A stretch of DNA of 64,000 nt from Soonwooa buanensis (GTDB lineage Bacteria; Bacteroidota; Bacteroidia; Flavobacteriales; Weeksellaceae). Every line of letters begins with the position of its first letter. Positions within the stretch are counted from its first letter, which is position 1. A program made the translations under genes and the position numbers. Below, piece after piece: positions 7,933 to 16,637 of this stretch. The DNA lies in NCBI RefSeq assembly GCF_900167905.1, contig NZ_FUYZ01000001.1, positions 124,001 to 188,000 on the forward strand, given 5' to 3'. Under the pieces are notes generated by a model, which saw only the letters and a program-made list of their open reading frames with translations, searched no databases and was not told where the DNA came from.

Positions 7933-8645
7933 TCGGCCATTGGGATATGGATGTCTTTTTCGTCATCCGATGGATCGATGGTAAAGTTGAGTGCAAAATA
8001 TAAGAAATGTAGGTTGGTGTTTCCTTTAGAAGCAAATTCTCTCTGGAACATATAACCTGCGGTAGCATTCATATTATCATTAAACTGATAACCAATTCCG
8101 CCGAAAGTACGACTACGCTTGAAGAATTTATCTTCGGGACCGACAAAAACTTCTTCGAAAGCGTTGGCAAAAACGGTTCCTGACTGTACTTTAGTATTAT
8201 TTAATGGTAAAGTCCCACTTAGACGATAACGAAAACGTTGCGTATTGGTGTTGACATCTGTAATCGAATTATGAAAAAAACGTTGCTCAGCTCTTAATCT
8301 GTGATCAAGTTTTAAACTTTTGATACGATTAGTTAGTGTATATTGTAACCAAACGCGATGCTCTTCTTGAGAAATTTTGTGATTTTTGTAAGTTCCGTAT
8401 CGACCAACGCCTATGAAAGCTTGGTTATTTTTATTAATATTATAGCCAACTCCTCCTTTAGCTTCGTAGTAATCGATATAAGTGTAATCTTCTATTGATC
8501 GCGTTTGAAATTCAGCGTAAGCCATCCATTCTGGTGCAAACTTATAAGTGAAAGACACCATGTTAAAACCAGAAAGATTCTCTTTGTCTTGCGCTTTTCC
8601 AAAAACACTGATTAATACAACTAATGGGAGCAGGAATTTTTTCAT
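7929..8645 (-). CDS. DUF2490 family outer-membrane protein
   Basis: 238 residues: signal peptide MKKFLLPLVVLISVFGKAQ, then alternating aromatic beta-strands such as YKFAPEWMAYAEFQTR, WLQYTLTNRIKSLKLDHRLRAEQRFF and GGIGYQFNDNMNATAGYMFQ, ending in a beta-strand (FLYFALNFTID) before a short acidic tail. The RAEQRFF element is characteristic of DUF2490 proteins, which are predicted outer-membrane beta-barrels of unknown function found mostly in Bacteroidota. The gene converges on the HD hydrolase gene with a 4-bp overlap and no room for a terminator between them. Confidence 0.8.
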   Translation of the reverse strand: MKKFLLPLVVLISVFGKAQDKENLSGFNMVSFTYKFAPEWMAYAEFQTRSIEDYTYIDYYEAKGGVGYNINKNNQAFIGVGRYGTYKNHKISQEEHRVWLQYTLTNRIKSLKLDHRLRAEQRFFHNSITDVNTNTQRFRYRLSGTLPLNNTKVQSGTVFANAFEEVFVGPEDKFFKRSRTFGGIGYQFNDNMNATAGYMFQREFASKGNTNLHFLYFALNFTIDPSDDEKDIHIPMAD

Positions 8646-8680
8646 TTTGCAAAGATATTCTTTTTCTAAAATCTAAAAAA

Positions 8681-8707
8681 AAATCCTCCCGAAATTCAGG
8701 AGGATTT
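8681..8707 (-). terminator. Rho-independent terminator after aceF
   Basis: Perfect 9-bp arms AAATCCTCC (8681-8689) and GGAGGATTT (8699-8707) with a 9-nt loop. Read on the minus strand the stem is followed by a run of T from the A-tract at 8674-8680. It is about 30 bp past the aceF stop. Confidence 0.88.
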
Positions 8708-8735
8708 ATATCATAAAGATTTAGAAATCTACATT

Positions 8736-10367
8736 TTAACCTAATAAAAGAGAAAGTGGATTTTCTAAATACAATCTTAAAGTTTGTAAGAACTCAGCAC
8801 CAGTTGCACCGTCCACTACTCTGTGGTCACATGCAAGCGATAACTTCATCGTGTTACCAACAACGATTTGTCCGTCTTTAACAATTGGTTTTTCGATAAT
8901 CGCACCAACAGAAAGAATAGCTGAATTTGGTTGGTTAATAATTGACGTAAATGTCTCAATACCAAACATTCCAAGGTTAGAAACTGAGAAAGTAGAACCT
9001 TCCATTTCGTTAGCTTTAAGACCTTTACTTTTCGCTCTAGAAGCCATATCTTTAACCGAAGCAGAGATTTGATTATAATTCATATAATCTGCATTCTTAA
9101 GAACCGGAACAACCAATCCGTCAGGAATTGCAACCGCAACACCAACGTTGATATTACCGTGGTGGATAATCTTATCACCAGCCCAAGATGAGTTAACTTG
9201 CGGATGCTTTCTAAGTGCCATCGCAGTCGCTTTGATAATCATATCATTGAAAGATACTTTCGTATCTGGAATGCTGTTGATTTCTTTACGCGCTTGGATC
9301 GCTTTATCCATATTAATCTCAACCATTAGATAATAATGCGGCGCCGTGAATTTACTTTCAGCAAGGCGTTTTGCAATAATATTTCTAACTTGAGAATTTA
9401 CAGTTTCTGTATCTTCACCTGGAGTGAAATTAAGCGCTGGTGCAGCAACAACTTTCGGAGCATCTGCAGTGGTAGCAGCTTGCGCCGGTGCTTGATAGTT
9501 TTCAATATCTTTCTTAACAATACGACCACCTTCACCAGAACCTTGTACTGATTGAAGATCTATACCTTTATCCTCAGCCATTTTTTTAGCTAAAGGCGAG
9601 ATATGAACACGCTCTCCATTAGCAGCAGCTTGTACTGGAGCAACTTCTGTTGATGTTGTTGAAGCTGGAGTTGTTGAAGCTTGTGCTTGCGTCGTTTGCG
9701 CTGGCGCAGCAGCAGGCTTTCCACCTCCTGCAACAACTGCAGAAACATCAGTTCCCACAGGTCCGATAATTGCTAAAATCTTATCAACTTCCGCAGCGTC
9801 ACCTTCGGCAACACCTTGGTATAATAAAGTTCCGTTGAACTCAGATTCAAAATCTTGAACCGCTTTATCTGTTTCGATTTCTGCAAGGATATCACCTTCT
9901 TTAACAGCATCACCAACAGCTTTTTGCCATTTAGCAACTTTACCTTCTGTCATTGTATCAGAAAGTCTTGGCATTGTGATAACTTCTACACCTTCTGGCA
10001 TTGCAGCCTCAACAACTGGTGCATTCTCAACTGGTGTTGACTCATTTTGAGTTTTACTTTCTTCCTCAACTTTAACTTCTGCAGCCACCGCTGATGATCC
10101 ACCACCAATAAGACTAGAAATATCTTCTCCTTGGTTACCGATAATTGCTAAAACATTGTCAACTGGCGCTTGTGCACCTTCTTCAACACCGATATATAAT
10201 AAAGTTCCGTTAAATTCAGATTCAAAATCCTGAACGGCTTTATCAGTTTCAATTTCTGCTAAGATATCGCCTTCTTTAACTGCGTCTCCAACTTTCTTGT
10301 GCCATTTGGAAACTTTTCCTTCTGTCATCGTATCCGACAGACGAGGCATTGTGATTACTTCAGCCAT
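8736..10367 (-). CDS. aceF: Pyruvate dehydrogenase E2, dihydrolipoamide acetyltransferase
   Basis: 543 residues. Two N-terminal lipoyl domains each carry the lipoylation hairpin ETDKAVQDFESEF (near residues 41-53 and 170-182), separated by Ala/Pro/Thr-rich linkers. A peripheral-subunit-binding domain lies near 255-293 (VHISPLAKKMAEDKGIDLQ), and the catalytic acyltransferase domain ends with the active-site motif DHRVVDG (His515). It transfers acetyl groups from E1-bound lipoyl to CoA in the pyruvate dehydrogenase core. It follows pdhA by 80 bp on the same strand, as in other flavobacteria; E3 (lpd) is at 25375. The gap to pdhA is filled by heptad repeats. Confidence 0.95.
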   Translation of the reverse strand: MAEVITMPRLSDTMTEGKVSKWHKKVGDAVKEGDILAEIETDKAVQDFESEFNGTLLYIGVEEGAQAPVDNVLAIIGNQGEDISSLIGGGSSAVAAEVKVEEESKTQNESTPVENAPVVEAAMPEGVEVITMPRLSDTMTEGKVAKWQKAVGDAVKEGDILAEIETDKAVQDFESEFNGTLLYQGVAEGDAAEVDKILAIIGPVGTDVSAVVAGGGKPAAAPAQTTQAQASTTPASTTSTEVAPVQAAANGERVHISPLAKKMAEDKGIDLQSVQGSGEGGRIVKKDIENYQAPAQAATTADAPKVVAAPALNFTPGEDTETVNSQVRNIIAKRLAESKFTAPHYYLMVEINMDKAIQARKEINSIPDTKVSFNDMIIKATAMALRKHPQVNSSWAGDKIIHHGNINVGVAVAIPDGLVVPVLKNADYMNYNQISASVKDMASRAKSKGLKANEMEGSTFSVSNLGMFGIETFTSIINQPNSAILSVGAIIEKPIVKDGQIVVGNTMKLSLACDHRVVDGATGAEFLQTLRLYLENPLSLLLG

Positions 10368-10380
10368 ATATTTTTATTGA

Positions 10381-10440
10381 TTTGAGATTCGAGATTCGAG
10401 ATTTGAAATTCATGGAAAGTCAAACATCAAATCCCAAATT
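10381..10440. repeat. 7-bp periodic tract between pdhA and aceF
   Basis: Nine in-register heptads starting at 10381: TTTGAGA, then two copies of TTCGAGA, then TTTGAAA, followed by drifting blocks such as AACATCA and AATCCCA. It occupies nearly the whole pdhA-aceF intergenic gap inside an expected operon, so it would be transcribed. Confidence 0.78.
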
Positions 10441-10447
10441 AATAATT

Positions 10448-11452
10448 TTAGTTATTTTCTAATTTATCTAAGAATGGATAATCCGGCGTCGCATATACGA
10501 AATCGTAAACTTGTGACAAATCTGGATACGGAGAATTCTCCATGAACTCAACACATTCATCAACAAAAGCTCTAGATTTTTCGTCAATAGTTTCCAACTC
10601 TGCTTCTGTAGCCCAATTGTTTTCTAAAAGTCTGTGTTTTACAATCTCGATTGGATCATCTTTTTTGTGTTCTGCAACTTCGTCTTTACTTCTGTAAGGC
10701 TCAGCATCAGACATAGAGTGACCTCTGTAACGGTAAGTTCTAGCTTCGATAAAAGTTGGTCCATCGCCACGTCTTGCTCTTTCAATCGCTTCAAAAGCAG
10801 CTTCTGCAACTTTCTCAGGATCCATCGCATCAATCGGCAAACAAGGCATTTCGTAACCTAAACCTAATTTGTAAATATCTTCGTGGTTAGCTGTTCTTTT
10901 AACAGACGTACCCATTGCGTATTGGTTGTTTTCACAAACGAAAACTACAGGAAGTTTCCAGTTCATTGCCATATTGAAAGTCTCATGCAAAGCACCTTGA
11001 CGTACTGCACCATCTCCCATAAAACAAATGTTAACAGCTTTTCTGTCAAAATATTTATCTGCAAAAGCGATACCTGCTCCCAAAGGAATTTGTCCACCTA
11101 CAATACCGTGACCTCCATAAAAACGATGTTCTTTGCTGAAAATATGCATCGATCCACCCATACCTTTTGACGTACCAGTAGCTTTACCACAAAGTTCGGC
11201 AAGGATTCTTTTAGGATCAACGCCCATTGCCATTGGATGAATATGACAACGATAAGCTGTTATCATACTATCTTTTGATAAATCCATAGCATGAGTAAAA
11301 CCTGCAGGAATTGCCTCTTGTCCGTTATATAAATGTAAAAAACCTCTGATTTTTTGTTTTAAGTAAAGAGAACGGCATTTGTCTTCAAACCTTCTCCACA
11401 TCGTCATATCCTCGTACCATTTAAGGTAAATCTCTTTGGAAAATTCTTTCAT
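10448..11452 (-). CDS. pdhA: Pyruvate dehydrogenase E1 component, alpha subunit
   Basis: 334 residues with the E1-alpha thiamine-pyrophosphate pattern: GGSMHIF near 100, the GDG...N motif as CFMGDGAVRQGALHETFNMA (about 144-163), and the phosphorylation-loop-like RYRGHSMSDAEPYRSKDEV near 245. With the beta subunit (not in this window) it decarboxylates pyruvate and acetylates the E2 lipoyl arm. The upstream gene on the other strand is a PAP2 protein, so pdhA starts the pdhA-aceF unit; a TATTTTTG -7 box lies about 20 bp upstream. Confidence 0.95.
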   Translation of the reverse strand: MKEFSKEIYLKWYEDMTMWRRFEDKCRSLYLKQKIRGFLHLYNGQEAIPAGFTHAMDLSKDSMITAYRCHIHPMAMGVDPKRILAELCGKATGTSKGMGGSMHIFSKEHRFYGGHGIVGGQIPLGAGIAFADKYFDRKAVNICFMGDGAVRQGALHETFNMAMNWKLPVVFVCENNQYAMGTSVKRTANHEDIYKLGLGYEMPCLPIDAMDPEKVAEAAFEAIERARRGDGPTFIEARTYRYRGHSMSDAEPYRSKDEVAEHKKDDPIEIVKHRLLENNWATEAELETIDEKSRAFVDECVEFMENSPYPDLSQVYDFVYATPDYPFLDKLENN

Positions 11453-11471
11453 ATGATTTCGAAATATTTAG

Positions 11472-11479
11472 CAAAAATA
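11472..11479 (-). promoter_or_regulatory. Candidate pdhA -7 box (TATTTTTG)
   Basis: Minus-strand TATTTTTG matches the flavobacterial -7 consensus TAnnTTTG, 20 bp upstream of the pdhA ATG. No convincing -33 TTG is seen at the expected distance. Confidence 0.5.
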
Positions 11480-11614
11480 AGAAAATATCTTTAGTTATTA
11501 ATAGTGTTATGCTTAAATTAATATCTAGCCGCTATCGATAAAATTTATTAACTAAAAGATGATTTATTTTAAATTTCTAAAATGTAAATTGCAACATAAT
11601 CTTTATTTTAAAAA

Positions 11615-12208
11615 ATGACAGACAACCCAACTTCGGATTCGCTTTTAATAAAAATTTCAAAAGTTATATCGAATTTTTTCAATCCGATTGTATCGTTAAT
11701 CATCTATTATATTGTTCTCACCTATACGCCACATGCGAGTAATCTCGACGTCACCAATTTCTTCCCTATTCTTTTTATCCTCGTTATACCAGTTGTAATT
11801 TGGATAGTTTGGAACGTCAAAAAAGGACATTACACCAACATGGATGTATCTAACAGAAAGCAGCGAAACAGCCTGTACATCGTCATTGTCATCCTTTGCG
11901 CGATTTATCTAGCCTACGAATTTTTTAGAAACGGAAACAAAGACACGACTGTTTTTTTTCTTTTGATATTGTTGATTTTGATGCAGATTAGCAACTTCTT
12001 TATTAAAAGCTCAATGCACACTTCTCTGAATCTTTTTGTTGCATTTTTATTTTTAAAATTCAGCTTGCCTTGGGGAATATTTTGGATAATTTTATCAATT
12101 ATCATCGGCATTACAAGAATTATATTAAAAAGACATACCTTAGCAGAAGTCATTTCTGGAGCGGTATTGGGAAGCTTGGTAGGATTGGCTTATTATTTTG
12201 TAATCTAA
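11615..12208 (+). CDS. PAP2-superfamily membrane phosphatase-like protein
   Basis: 197 residues with five or six predicted membrane helices. Elements of the PAP2 signature are present late in the chain: KSSMHTSLNLF (the SxH-type motif) and RIILKRHTLAEVISGAVLG (R-x5-H followed by E where Asp is usual). PAP2 proteins remove phosphate from lipid phosphates, for example undecaprenyl pyrophosphate or phosphatidylglycerol phosphate. The typical KxxxxxxRP motif is not obvious, so activity is uncertain. A BlaI-like regulator follows 10 bp downstream on the same strand. Confidence 0.72.
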   Translation: MTDNPTSDSLLIKISKVISNFFNPIVSLIIYYIVLTYTPHASNLDVTNFFPILFILVIPVVIWIVWNVKKGHYTNMDVSNRKQRNSLYIVIVILCAIYLAYEFFRNGNKDTTVFFLLILLILMQISNFFIKSSMHTSLNLFVAFLFLKFSLPWGIFWIILSIIIGITRIILKRHTLAEVISGAVLGSLVGLAYYFVI

Positions 12209-12218
12209 AAATAGAAAT

Positions 12219-12743
12219 ATGAAAATTCTTAGTTTGACAAGTTCGGAAGAACAACTCATGTTAGTGATTTGGAATTTAGAAGCAGCCTTTATGAAAGACA
12301 TTATGACGGCTTATCCAGAACCGAAACCGCATCAAAATACAGTTTCGACATTTTTGAAAATTTTAGTTGAAAAAAATTATTTAAAAATTGAAAAGAAAGG
12401 TCGCATTTTTAAATATATTCCTAAAATAAACTTTGAGGATTATCGAAAATTCCAGTTAGAAAATTTATTAGAAATATTTTATCATAATGATGTTGATCTT
12501 CTTCTTAAAGACTTAAAAGTCCCTGAAAAAGCAACAGAAATTGAAGAAAAAAGCATCGCAAAAATCATCGAAGAAACGACGCAATCCAATGATGAAGCTT
12601 TACAAAAAGACATCGAAATATTAGATGCACAAGTCCTTACACTAGACACGCCATCCGAAAAATCTGGTAAAAAGAAGAAAGACAAAAAGGACAAGGAGAA
12701 AAAAGAAAAGAAGAAAAACAAGCATAAAAAAAGCGATTCCTAA
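12219..12743 (+). CDS. BlaI/MecI/CopY-like regulator with lysine-rich tail
   Basis: 174 residues. Residues 1-75 form the BlaI-type winged helix (LTSSEEQLMLVIWNLEAAFMKDI, then NTVSTFLKILVEKNYLKIEKKGRIFKY). Residues 80-115 resemble the dimerisation region. Unusually, the last 25 or so residues are almost only Lys with Asp, Glu, Asn and Ser. BlaI proteins are dimeric repressors, usually cut by a BlaR1-type membrane protease; none is adjacent here. It is probably co-transcribed with the PAP2 gene. Its stop codon lies in the loop of the downstream terminator. Regulatory target unknown. Confidence 0.78.
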   Translation: MKILSLTSSEEQLMLVIWNLEAAFMKDIMTAYPEPKPHQNTVSTFLKILVEKNYLKIEKKGRIFKYIPKINFEDYRKFQLENLLEIFYHNDVDLLLKDLKVPEKATEIEEKSIAKIIEETTQSNDEALQKDIEILDAQVLTLDTPSEKSGKKKKDKKDKEKKEKKKNKHKKSDS

Positions 12744-12756
12744 GAATCGCTTTTTT
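12726..12756. terminator. Bidirectional terminator with the BlaI-gene stop in its loop
   Basis: Perfect arms AGCGATTC (12732-12739) and GAATCGCT (12744-12751) enclose a 4-nt loop CTAA. The TAA stop of the BlaI-like gene (12741-12743) starts in this loop. A-run before and T-run after allow it to work for both this gene and the convergent RRM gene. Confidence 0.9.
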
Positions 12757-12772
12757 ATCTTTTAATGATATT

Positions 12773-13099
12773 TTACCAACGGTTACCACCACGGTTTCCA
12801 CCGTTGTTACCATAACCACCACCTCTATTATTATCAAATGATCTTCTTGGTTTTTCTTCTCTTGGTCTAGCTTCGCTAACGTTAAGAGTTTTACCGTTAA
12901 AATCTTGTTGGTTAAGCGCTTCAATAGCTTGCTTAGCCTCAGCGTCGTTTGGCATTTCTACGAAACCGAATCCTTTAGATCTTCCAGTTTCACGATCCAT
13001 AATGATCTTTGCAGAAGTAACTTCTCCTTGATTTTGGAATAATTCTAACAACTGCTCTTCTTTAGTTGCGTAATTGATGTTTGAAACAAAAATGTTCAT
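12773..13099 (-). CDS. Small RRM RNA-binding protein
   Basis: 108 residues. A single RNA-recognition motif at 1-80 shows RNP2 (IFVSNI, residues 3-8) and RNP1 (KGFGFVEM, about 43-50). A short Gly/Asn/Arg-rich tail (NRGGGYGNNGGNRGG) follows. Bacterial RRM proteins of this type, best known in cyanobacteria and Bacteroidota, bind single-stranded RNA, and several are cold-induced or affect mRNA stability. The gene has a long AT-rich leader with a hairpin (13131-13156), suggesting post-transcriptional control. It is monocistronic and ends against a bidirectional terminator. Confidence 0.92.
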   Translation of the reverse strand: MNIFVSNINYATKEEQLLELFQNQGEVTSAKIIMDRETGRSKGFGFVEMPNDAEAKQAIEALNQQDFNGKTLNVSEARPREEKPRRSFDNNRGGGYGNNGGNRGGNRW

Positions 13100-13130
13100 T
13101 GTATAAAAAAATTAAATTGGTATAAAAAAT

Positions 13131-13156
13131 TTGTTGTTATAAGGAGAAAACAACAA
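13131..13156 (-). promoter_or_regulatory. Leader hairpin upstream of the RRM gene
   Basis: Perfect 8-bp inverted repeat TTGTTGTT (13131-13138) and AACAACAA (13149-13156) with a 10-nt loop that reads TTCTCCTTAT on the minus strand. It lies 32-57 bp upstream of the RRM start with no T-run directly after it, so it fits a structured 5' UTR better than a terminator. Function inferred. Confidence 0.5.
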
Positions 13157-13283
13157 CTGACTGAACACTTGGATTTCGACTATAAAAACATTGCAATTTA
13201 CACTTTATTTTCAATTCACCTACTATTTTAAAAAAAATTATTAATTAATTAATTCTTTTATAAATTTGATTTAAAATTTAGTT

Positions 13284-14765
13284 ATGAAAAAGACCTTTAC
13301 ACTTTTCGCTGCAGTAGCCTATTTTGGGCTTAATGCGCAATTTACAAGTCCTAATACTGGGGTAACTTATAATTTAACAAGCTTAGCACAAGCTGCTTCA
13401 GGAACTGTTACTAACAATGGTGATCATTTTTTAATCTCTCAAAATGTAACGATTTCTGCCAATGACAAGCTTATAATTGACGAAAATACAACCGTAAAAC
13501 TTAGTAAAGACGTCATGCTTTTCGTTTTTGGACAATATCAAACCAATGCAACACAACTAATTTATACCACAAATATTGCTGGTGAACCTTATAAAGGTAT
13601 ACGTTTCGAAGACACTTCTAATGTTAGTCTAAAAAATACGACCATCGAAAATGGCGGCGGACTTCGTGTCAACACATCTAACTTTGTAATGGACAATTGT
13701 ATTGTTAAAAATAACCAAACTGTTACTGGCGGTGCAGCTTCTAGCGCAGCAATACAGTTTGGCGGCACTACTGGAATTTCGATTACAAACTCGCAATTTT
13801 TAGAAAATGTTGGATCAGCGATAGGTTCTGGCGCTAACATCAGCGTATCCGGAATTATCGATAACAACTATTTTTACGGAAATAATACGAGTAATCAAAA
13901 CCGTCCGCAAATTAATATGGGACCTGGTGGAAGTGCTGGAATTATCATCACAAACAACCAAATTATTGGTAACCGAAATCTCCCTATGACAGGCGGAATC
14001 TCGGCTTCAGCACTTGTGGGTGGCGCTAACAATGTTAAAATCGAAAACAACACCATTCGTGATAATCGCTACGGAATTACAGTTGCTGGGAACTCTTCAT
14101 ACGGAACCGTTGCTAAAAACATTATCGAAAATAATAATACCCAAAACGACCCAATGCTTGGCGGAAGCGGCATCAACTTTATTGGAAGTGGTACCGCAGT
14201 GATGGATGTTAAAGTCAGCGAAAACCAACTTCGTGGAAATCTTTGGGGTGTAACTTTACAAGGAACAGCACAAGCTAACTTTGGAAGCGACATGCCTGGT
14301 AAAGAAAATATCGGTAAAAATATTTTTAAAGATAATATTAATAACGGGGTGACTTATGCGCTTTTTAACAATACACCAAATAATTTGGAGGCAAAATTCA
14401 ATTGTTGGAGAGAAGGCGAATTATCAAATGACACCATGGTTGAAGATGTTGTAACGCATCAGGTTGATGACACCAAATATGGTTTGGTTAATTTTAAACC
14501 TTATGACTGCGCTGCAACACAGGCTGTTAATGATGTTAATAAATTAAAACTGCAAGTATATCCGAATCCAAGTCAGGGTGATTTTAGTTTTAAGTCAGAA
14601 ACTTCTGGAAATATTGTTGTAACGGATCTTTCAGGAAAGTTAATCCATTCTGCAATTGTTGTAAAAGGAGAAAATAAAATTTCTTTAAAAGCTTCAGCTG
14701 GGGTTTATATTCTTAATTTCAACAACGGAACTTCGAAAGCCTCAAGTAAAATTGTGATTAAGTAA
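13284..14765 (+). CDS. Secreted right-handed beta-helix protein with T9SS type A tail
   Basis: 493 residues: signal peptide MKKTFTLFAAVAYFGLNAQ; a central domain (about 90-370) of repeated strand-turn units rich in Asn, Gly and Ile (IIITNNQIIGN, VKIENNTIRDN, and similar), the hallmark of a parallel beta-helix; and a C-terminal Por-type domain beginning LQVYPNPSQGDFSF and ending ASSKIVIK. The tail marks it for the type IX secretion system and surface attachment or release. Beta-helix proteins often bind or cleave polysaccharides, but no catalytic residues are evident. A strong terminator follows. Confidence 0.88.
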   Translation: MKKTFTLFAAVAYFGLNAQFTSPNTGVTYNLTSLAQAASGTVTNNGDHFLISQNVTISANDKLIIDENTTVKLSKDVMLFVFGQYQTNATQLIYTTNIAGEPYKGIRFEDTSNVSLKNTTIENGGGLRVNTSNFVMDNCIVKNNQTVTGGAASSAAIQFGGTTGISITNSQFLENVGSAIGSGANISVSGIIDNNYFYGNNTSNQNRPQINMGPGGSAGIIITNNQIIGNRNLPMTGGISASALVGGANNVKIENNTIRDNRYGITVAGNSSYGTVAKNIIENNNTQNDPMLGGSGINFIGSGTAVMDVKVSENQLRGNLWGVTLQGTAQANFGSDMPGKENIGKNIFKDNINNGVTYALFNNTPNNLEAKFNCWREGELSNDTMVEDVVTHQVDDTKYGLVNFKPYDCAATQAVNDVNKLKLQVYPNPSQGDFSFKSETSGNIVVTDLSGKLIHSAIVVKGENKISLKASAGVYILNFNNGTSKASSKIVIK

Positions 14766-14770
14766 TAAAA

Positions 14771-14801
14771 AAAGGCTAGTGTAATCTTTACTCTAGCCTT
14801 T
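14771..14801. terminator. Bidirectional terminator
   Basis: Arms AAAGGCTAG (14771-14779) and CTAGCCTTT (14793-14801) with a 13-nt loop, flanked by A-run and T-run. It serves the beta-helix gene and the convergent barrel gene. Confidence 0.9.
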
Positions 14802-14826
14802 TTTTATTTATTAAAAATCTAAAAAT

Positions 14827-16059
14827 TTAGAAAAGATTATAGCTTAAAATTAAAGAAAAGCTTTTATAATTTGCTTCCCAAAGTAGATAATCCCCTAGTA
14901 AATCCCGATTTGTGAAGAATCTAGCTTCAATCGTATACTTACTTTTATAATTATATCCTGCACCTAGGGCAAAATTAGGTCTTGTTTTGACCGGAATTGA
15001 ATTATACACACTTCCATCTTCTCTAGTAAGTTCGACTTTAGAATTCATATGTAAATCTAAAACATATTGCGCATTGACAAATATTTTTGACTTGTCATCA
15101 ATAAACATATAATATCTTATTCCAACTGGAACTTCGATCGATTTGTAATCAACAGATGCTTCAAGTTTTTGCCCAACAACATAGCTTGCAGCAAACTCTT
15201 TATTAGATTTGTAACTTTGGTATGTAGGCTCCAAAATTATTGACCATTTATTCTTGTTGAATGGAAGAACATATTCAGCCTCAACACCAAAGCCAAAACT
15301 AGTTTTACTTCCCATATTAATACTTTCTTTGGTCGAGTAGTTGGTCACATCAGCCGAAACAAAATTAACTCTTGGGCGTAAATTCAAATTGAATTTCCCT
15401 TCATTAGATTGGCGTGTTTTAGTTTCGTAAGAATCATTGCTACAATGATAATATTTAACAAACAAATCTGTGATGTAAGATTCTTTATATTGCAGTTTGT
15501 CAATATCCTTTGATGTAATTGACGAACAAACTAAAAGATCTGAAAGTTGAGTTTTGTAGTCTTCATTATATCGTAACTTGATATCCTCTACCTTATATGG
15601 TTTGTACACTAAAGGCTCGATTGCATTATTACTTCCAACTTGATAATAAAAATACTTAGTCGCACCATCATAATAACTGTACAAACTAATATCACCTGCC
15701 TCCAATTGTTTCAAAAATAGTTCCTCATCTTTATATTCGGGCTCTTTTTTTGTACTAAGCGAACTAAGATCTACACTAGATTGATCAACTTTTACTGTAG
15801 AACGTACAAATTTAATTTGATTATAAATCTCGAAAGCCTTTACGTCTTTTATTGTATTTGTTTTTACAACATCATTTTCAGTTACTTTATATTCGAAAGA
15901 TGTTGGATTACTTTTCCATCCTACATTACGAATTAGACATTCTACCTTAGTATCAGAATTAGTAATAAAATAAGCTTTTTCATATTTAATTTGCGAAAAA
16001 GCCATAATGCCTATAAGTGGCATTAAAATAGATAAACTTTTCTTCATATTTTTATTCAA
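14827..16059 (-). CDS. Outer-membrane beta-barrel protein, uncharacterised
   Basis: 410 residues (a second possible start, MKKSLSIL, is four codons in). A signal peptide ends MAFSQ. The first 200 residues form an uncharacterised soluble-looking region (KYEKAYFITNSDTKVECLIRN...). From about 215 the chain alternates polar and aromatic residues as in porin-like barrels (FGFGVEAEYVLPFNKNKWSIILEPTYQ, YNYKSKYTIEARFFTNR) and ends with a strand closing in Phe (LILSYNLF), the usual outer-membrane assembly signal. Function unknown; the envelope location is well supported. Confidence 0.72.
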   Translation of the reverse strand: MNKNMKKSLSILMPLIGIMAFSQIKYEKAYFITNSDTKVECLIRNVGWKSNPTSFEYKVTENDVVKTNTIKDVKAFEIYNQIKFVRSTVKVDQSSVDLSSLSTKKEPEYKDEELFLKQLEAGDISLYSYYDGATKYFYYQVGSNNAIEPLVYKPYKVEDIKLRYNEDYKTQLSDLLVCSSITSKDIDKLQYKESYITDLFVKYYHCSNDSYETKTRQSNEGKFNLNLRPRVNFVSADVTNYSTKESINMGSKTSFGFGVEAEYVLPFNKNKWSIILEPTYQSYKSNKEFAASYVVGQKLEASVDYKSIEVPVGIRYYMFIDDKSKIFVNAQYVLDLHMNSKVELTREDGSVYNSIPVKTRPNFALGAGYNYKSKYTIEARFFTNRDLLGDYLLWEANYKSFSLILSYNLF

Positions 16060-16265
16060 TTATTTTACAATATTAACACAATTTTACAGAATATTTACAT
16101 TCAAAACAGCATTTTTTTATTAAAAAAAACTTTTTTTCTTTAAAAAACTCCAAAAGTATCTAGATTTTGGAAAAAACAACAATAAAATGCTTTCCAAATA
16201 GTAATTAATACGCATATAACAACAAAGCCAATTTCTTATATTTACGTATTAAACGAAAAATGTAG

Positions 16266-16637
16266 ATGAAGACACTTAAAGCAAACATTCCATCCATCAA
16301 AACTTTTACAGTCAATGAAAACGGAGAAATCTTTAATTATCTTGGCAAAAAATTAAACGGTAAAAAGAATCCATCCTTTCCTTATCTCCGAAGTTTGGAT
16401 TTCCTAAATCTTGACAAAAAAAGACAAGTCATGACTTTCGGAAAAATCGTTTGGAATACTTTCTATCCAGAAAATATGGCGCAAGCTGACGAAATTGTAC
16501 AAGTTATCGATCGTGAAGCTGAACATGTTTTCGCTCTTAAAAACCTACGTAAAATAACAAAAACTGAAAAGGTTAAAGAACTTAATGAAATAAGATTTTC
16601 AAAATTAAAATCAAAACGAGATAATAAAAATGCTTGA
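16266..16637 (+). CDS. Small basic protein of unknown function
   Basis: 123 residues, cytoplasmic, lysine-rich at the C-terminus. The N-terminal half (FTVNENGEIFNYLGKKLNG, then VMTFGKIVWNTFYPENMAQADEIVQVIDRE) loosely recalls the small beta-hairpin modules next to HNH/NUMOD-type DNA-binding repeats, but no diagnostic motif is present. Its last 8 bp overlap the start of the LysR-type regulator gene, so translation of the two is probably coupled. Not recognised beyond that. Confidence 0.6.
   Translation: MKTLKANIPSIKTFTVNENGEIFNYLGKKLNGKKNPSFPYLRSLDFLNLDKKRQVMTFGKIVWNTFYPENMAQADEIVQVIDREAEHVFALKNLRKITKTEKVKELNEIRFSKLKSKRDNKNA

Noticed and set aside
12482-12721. Minus-strand frame of 79 residues rich in Phe and Ser
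   Set aside because: It is the antisense reading of the lysine-rich tail of the BlaI-like gene and shows only mirrored composition.
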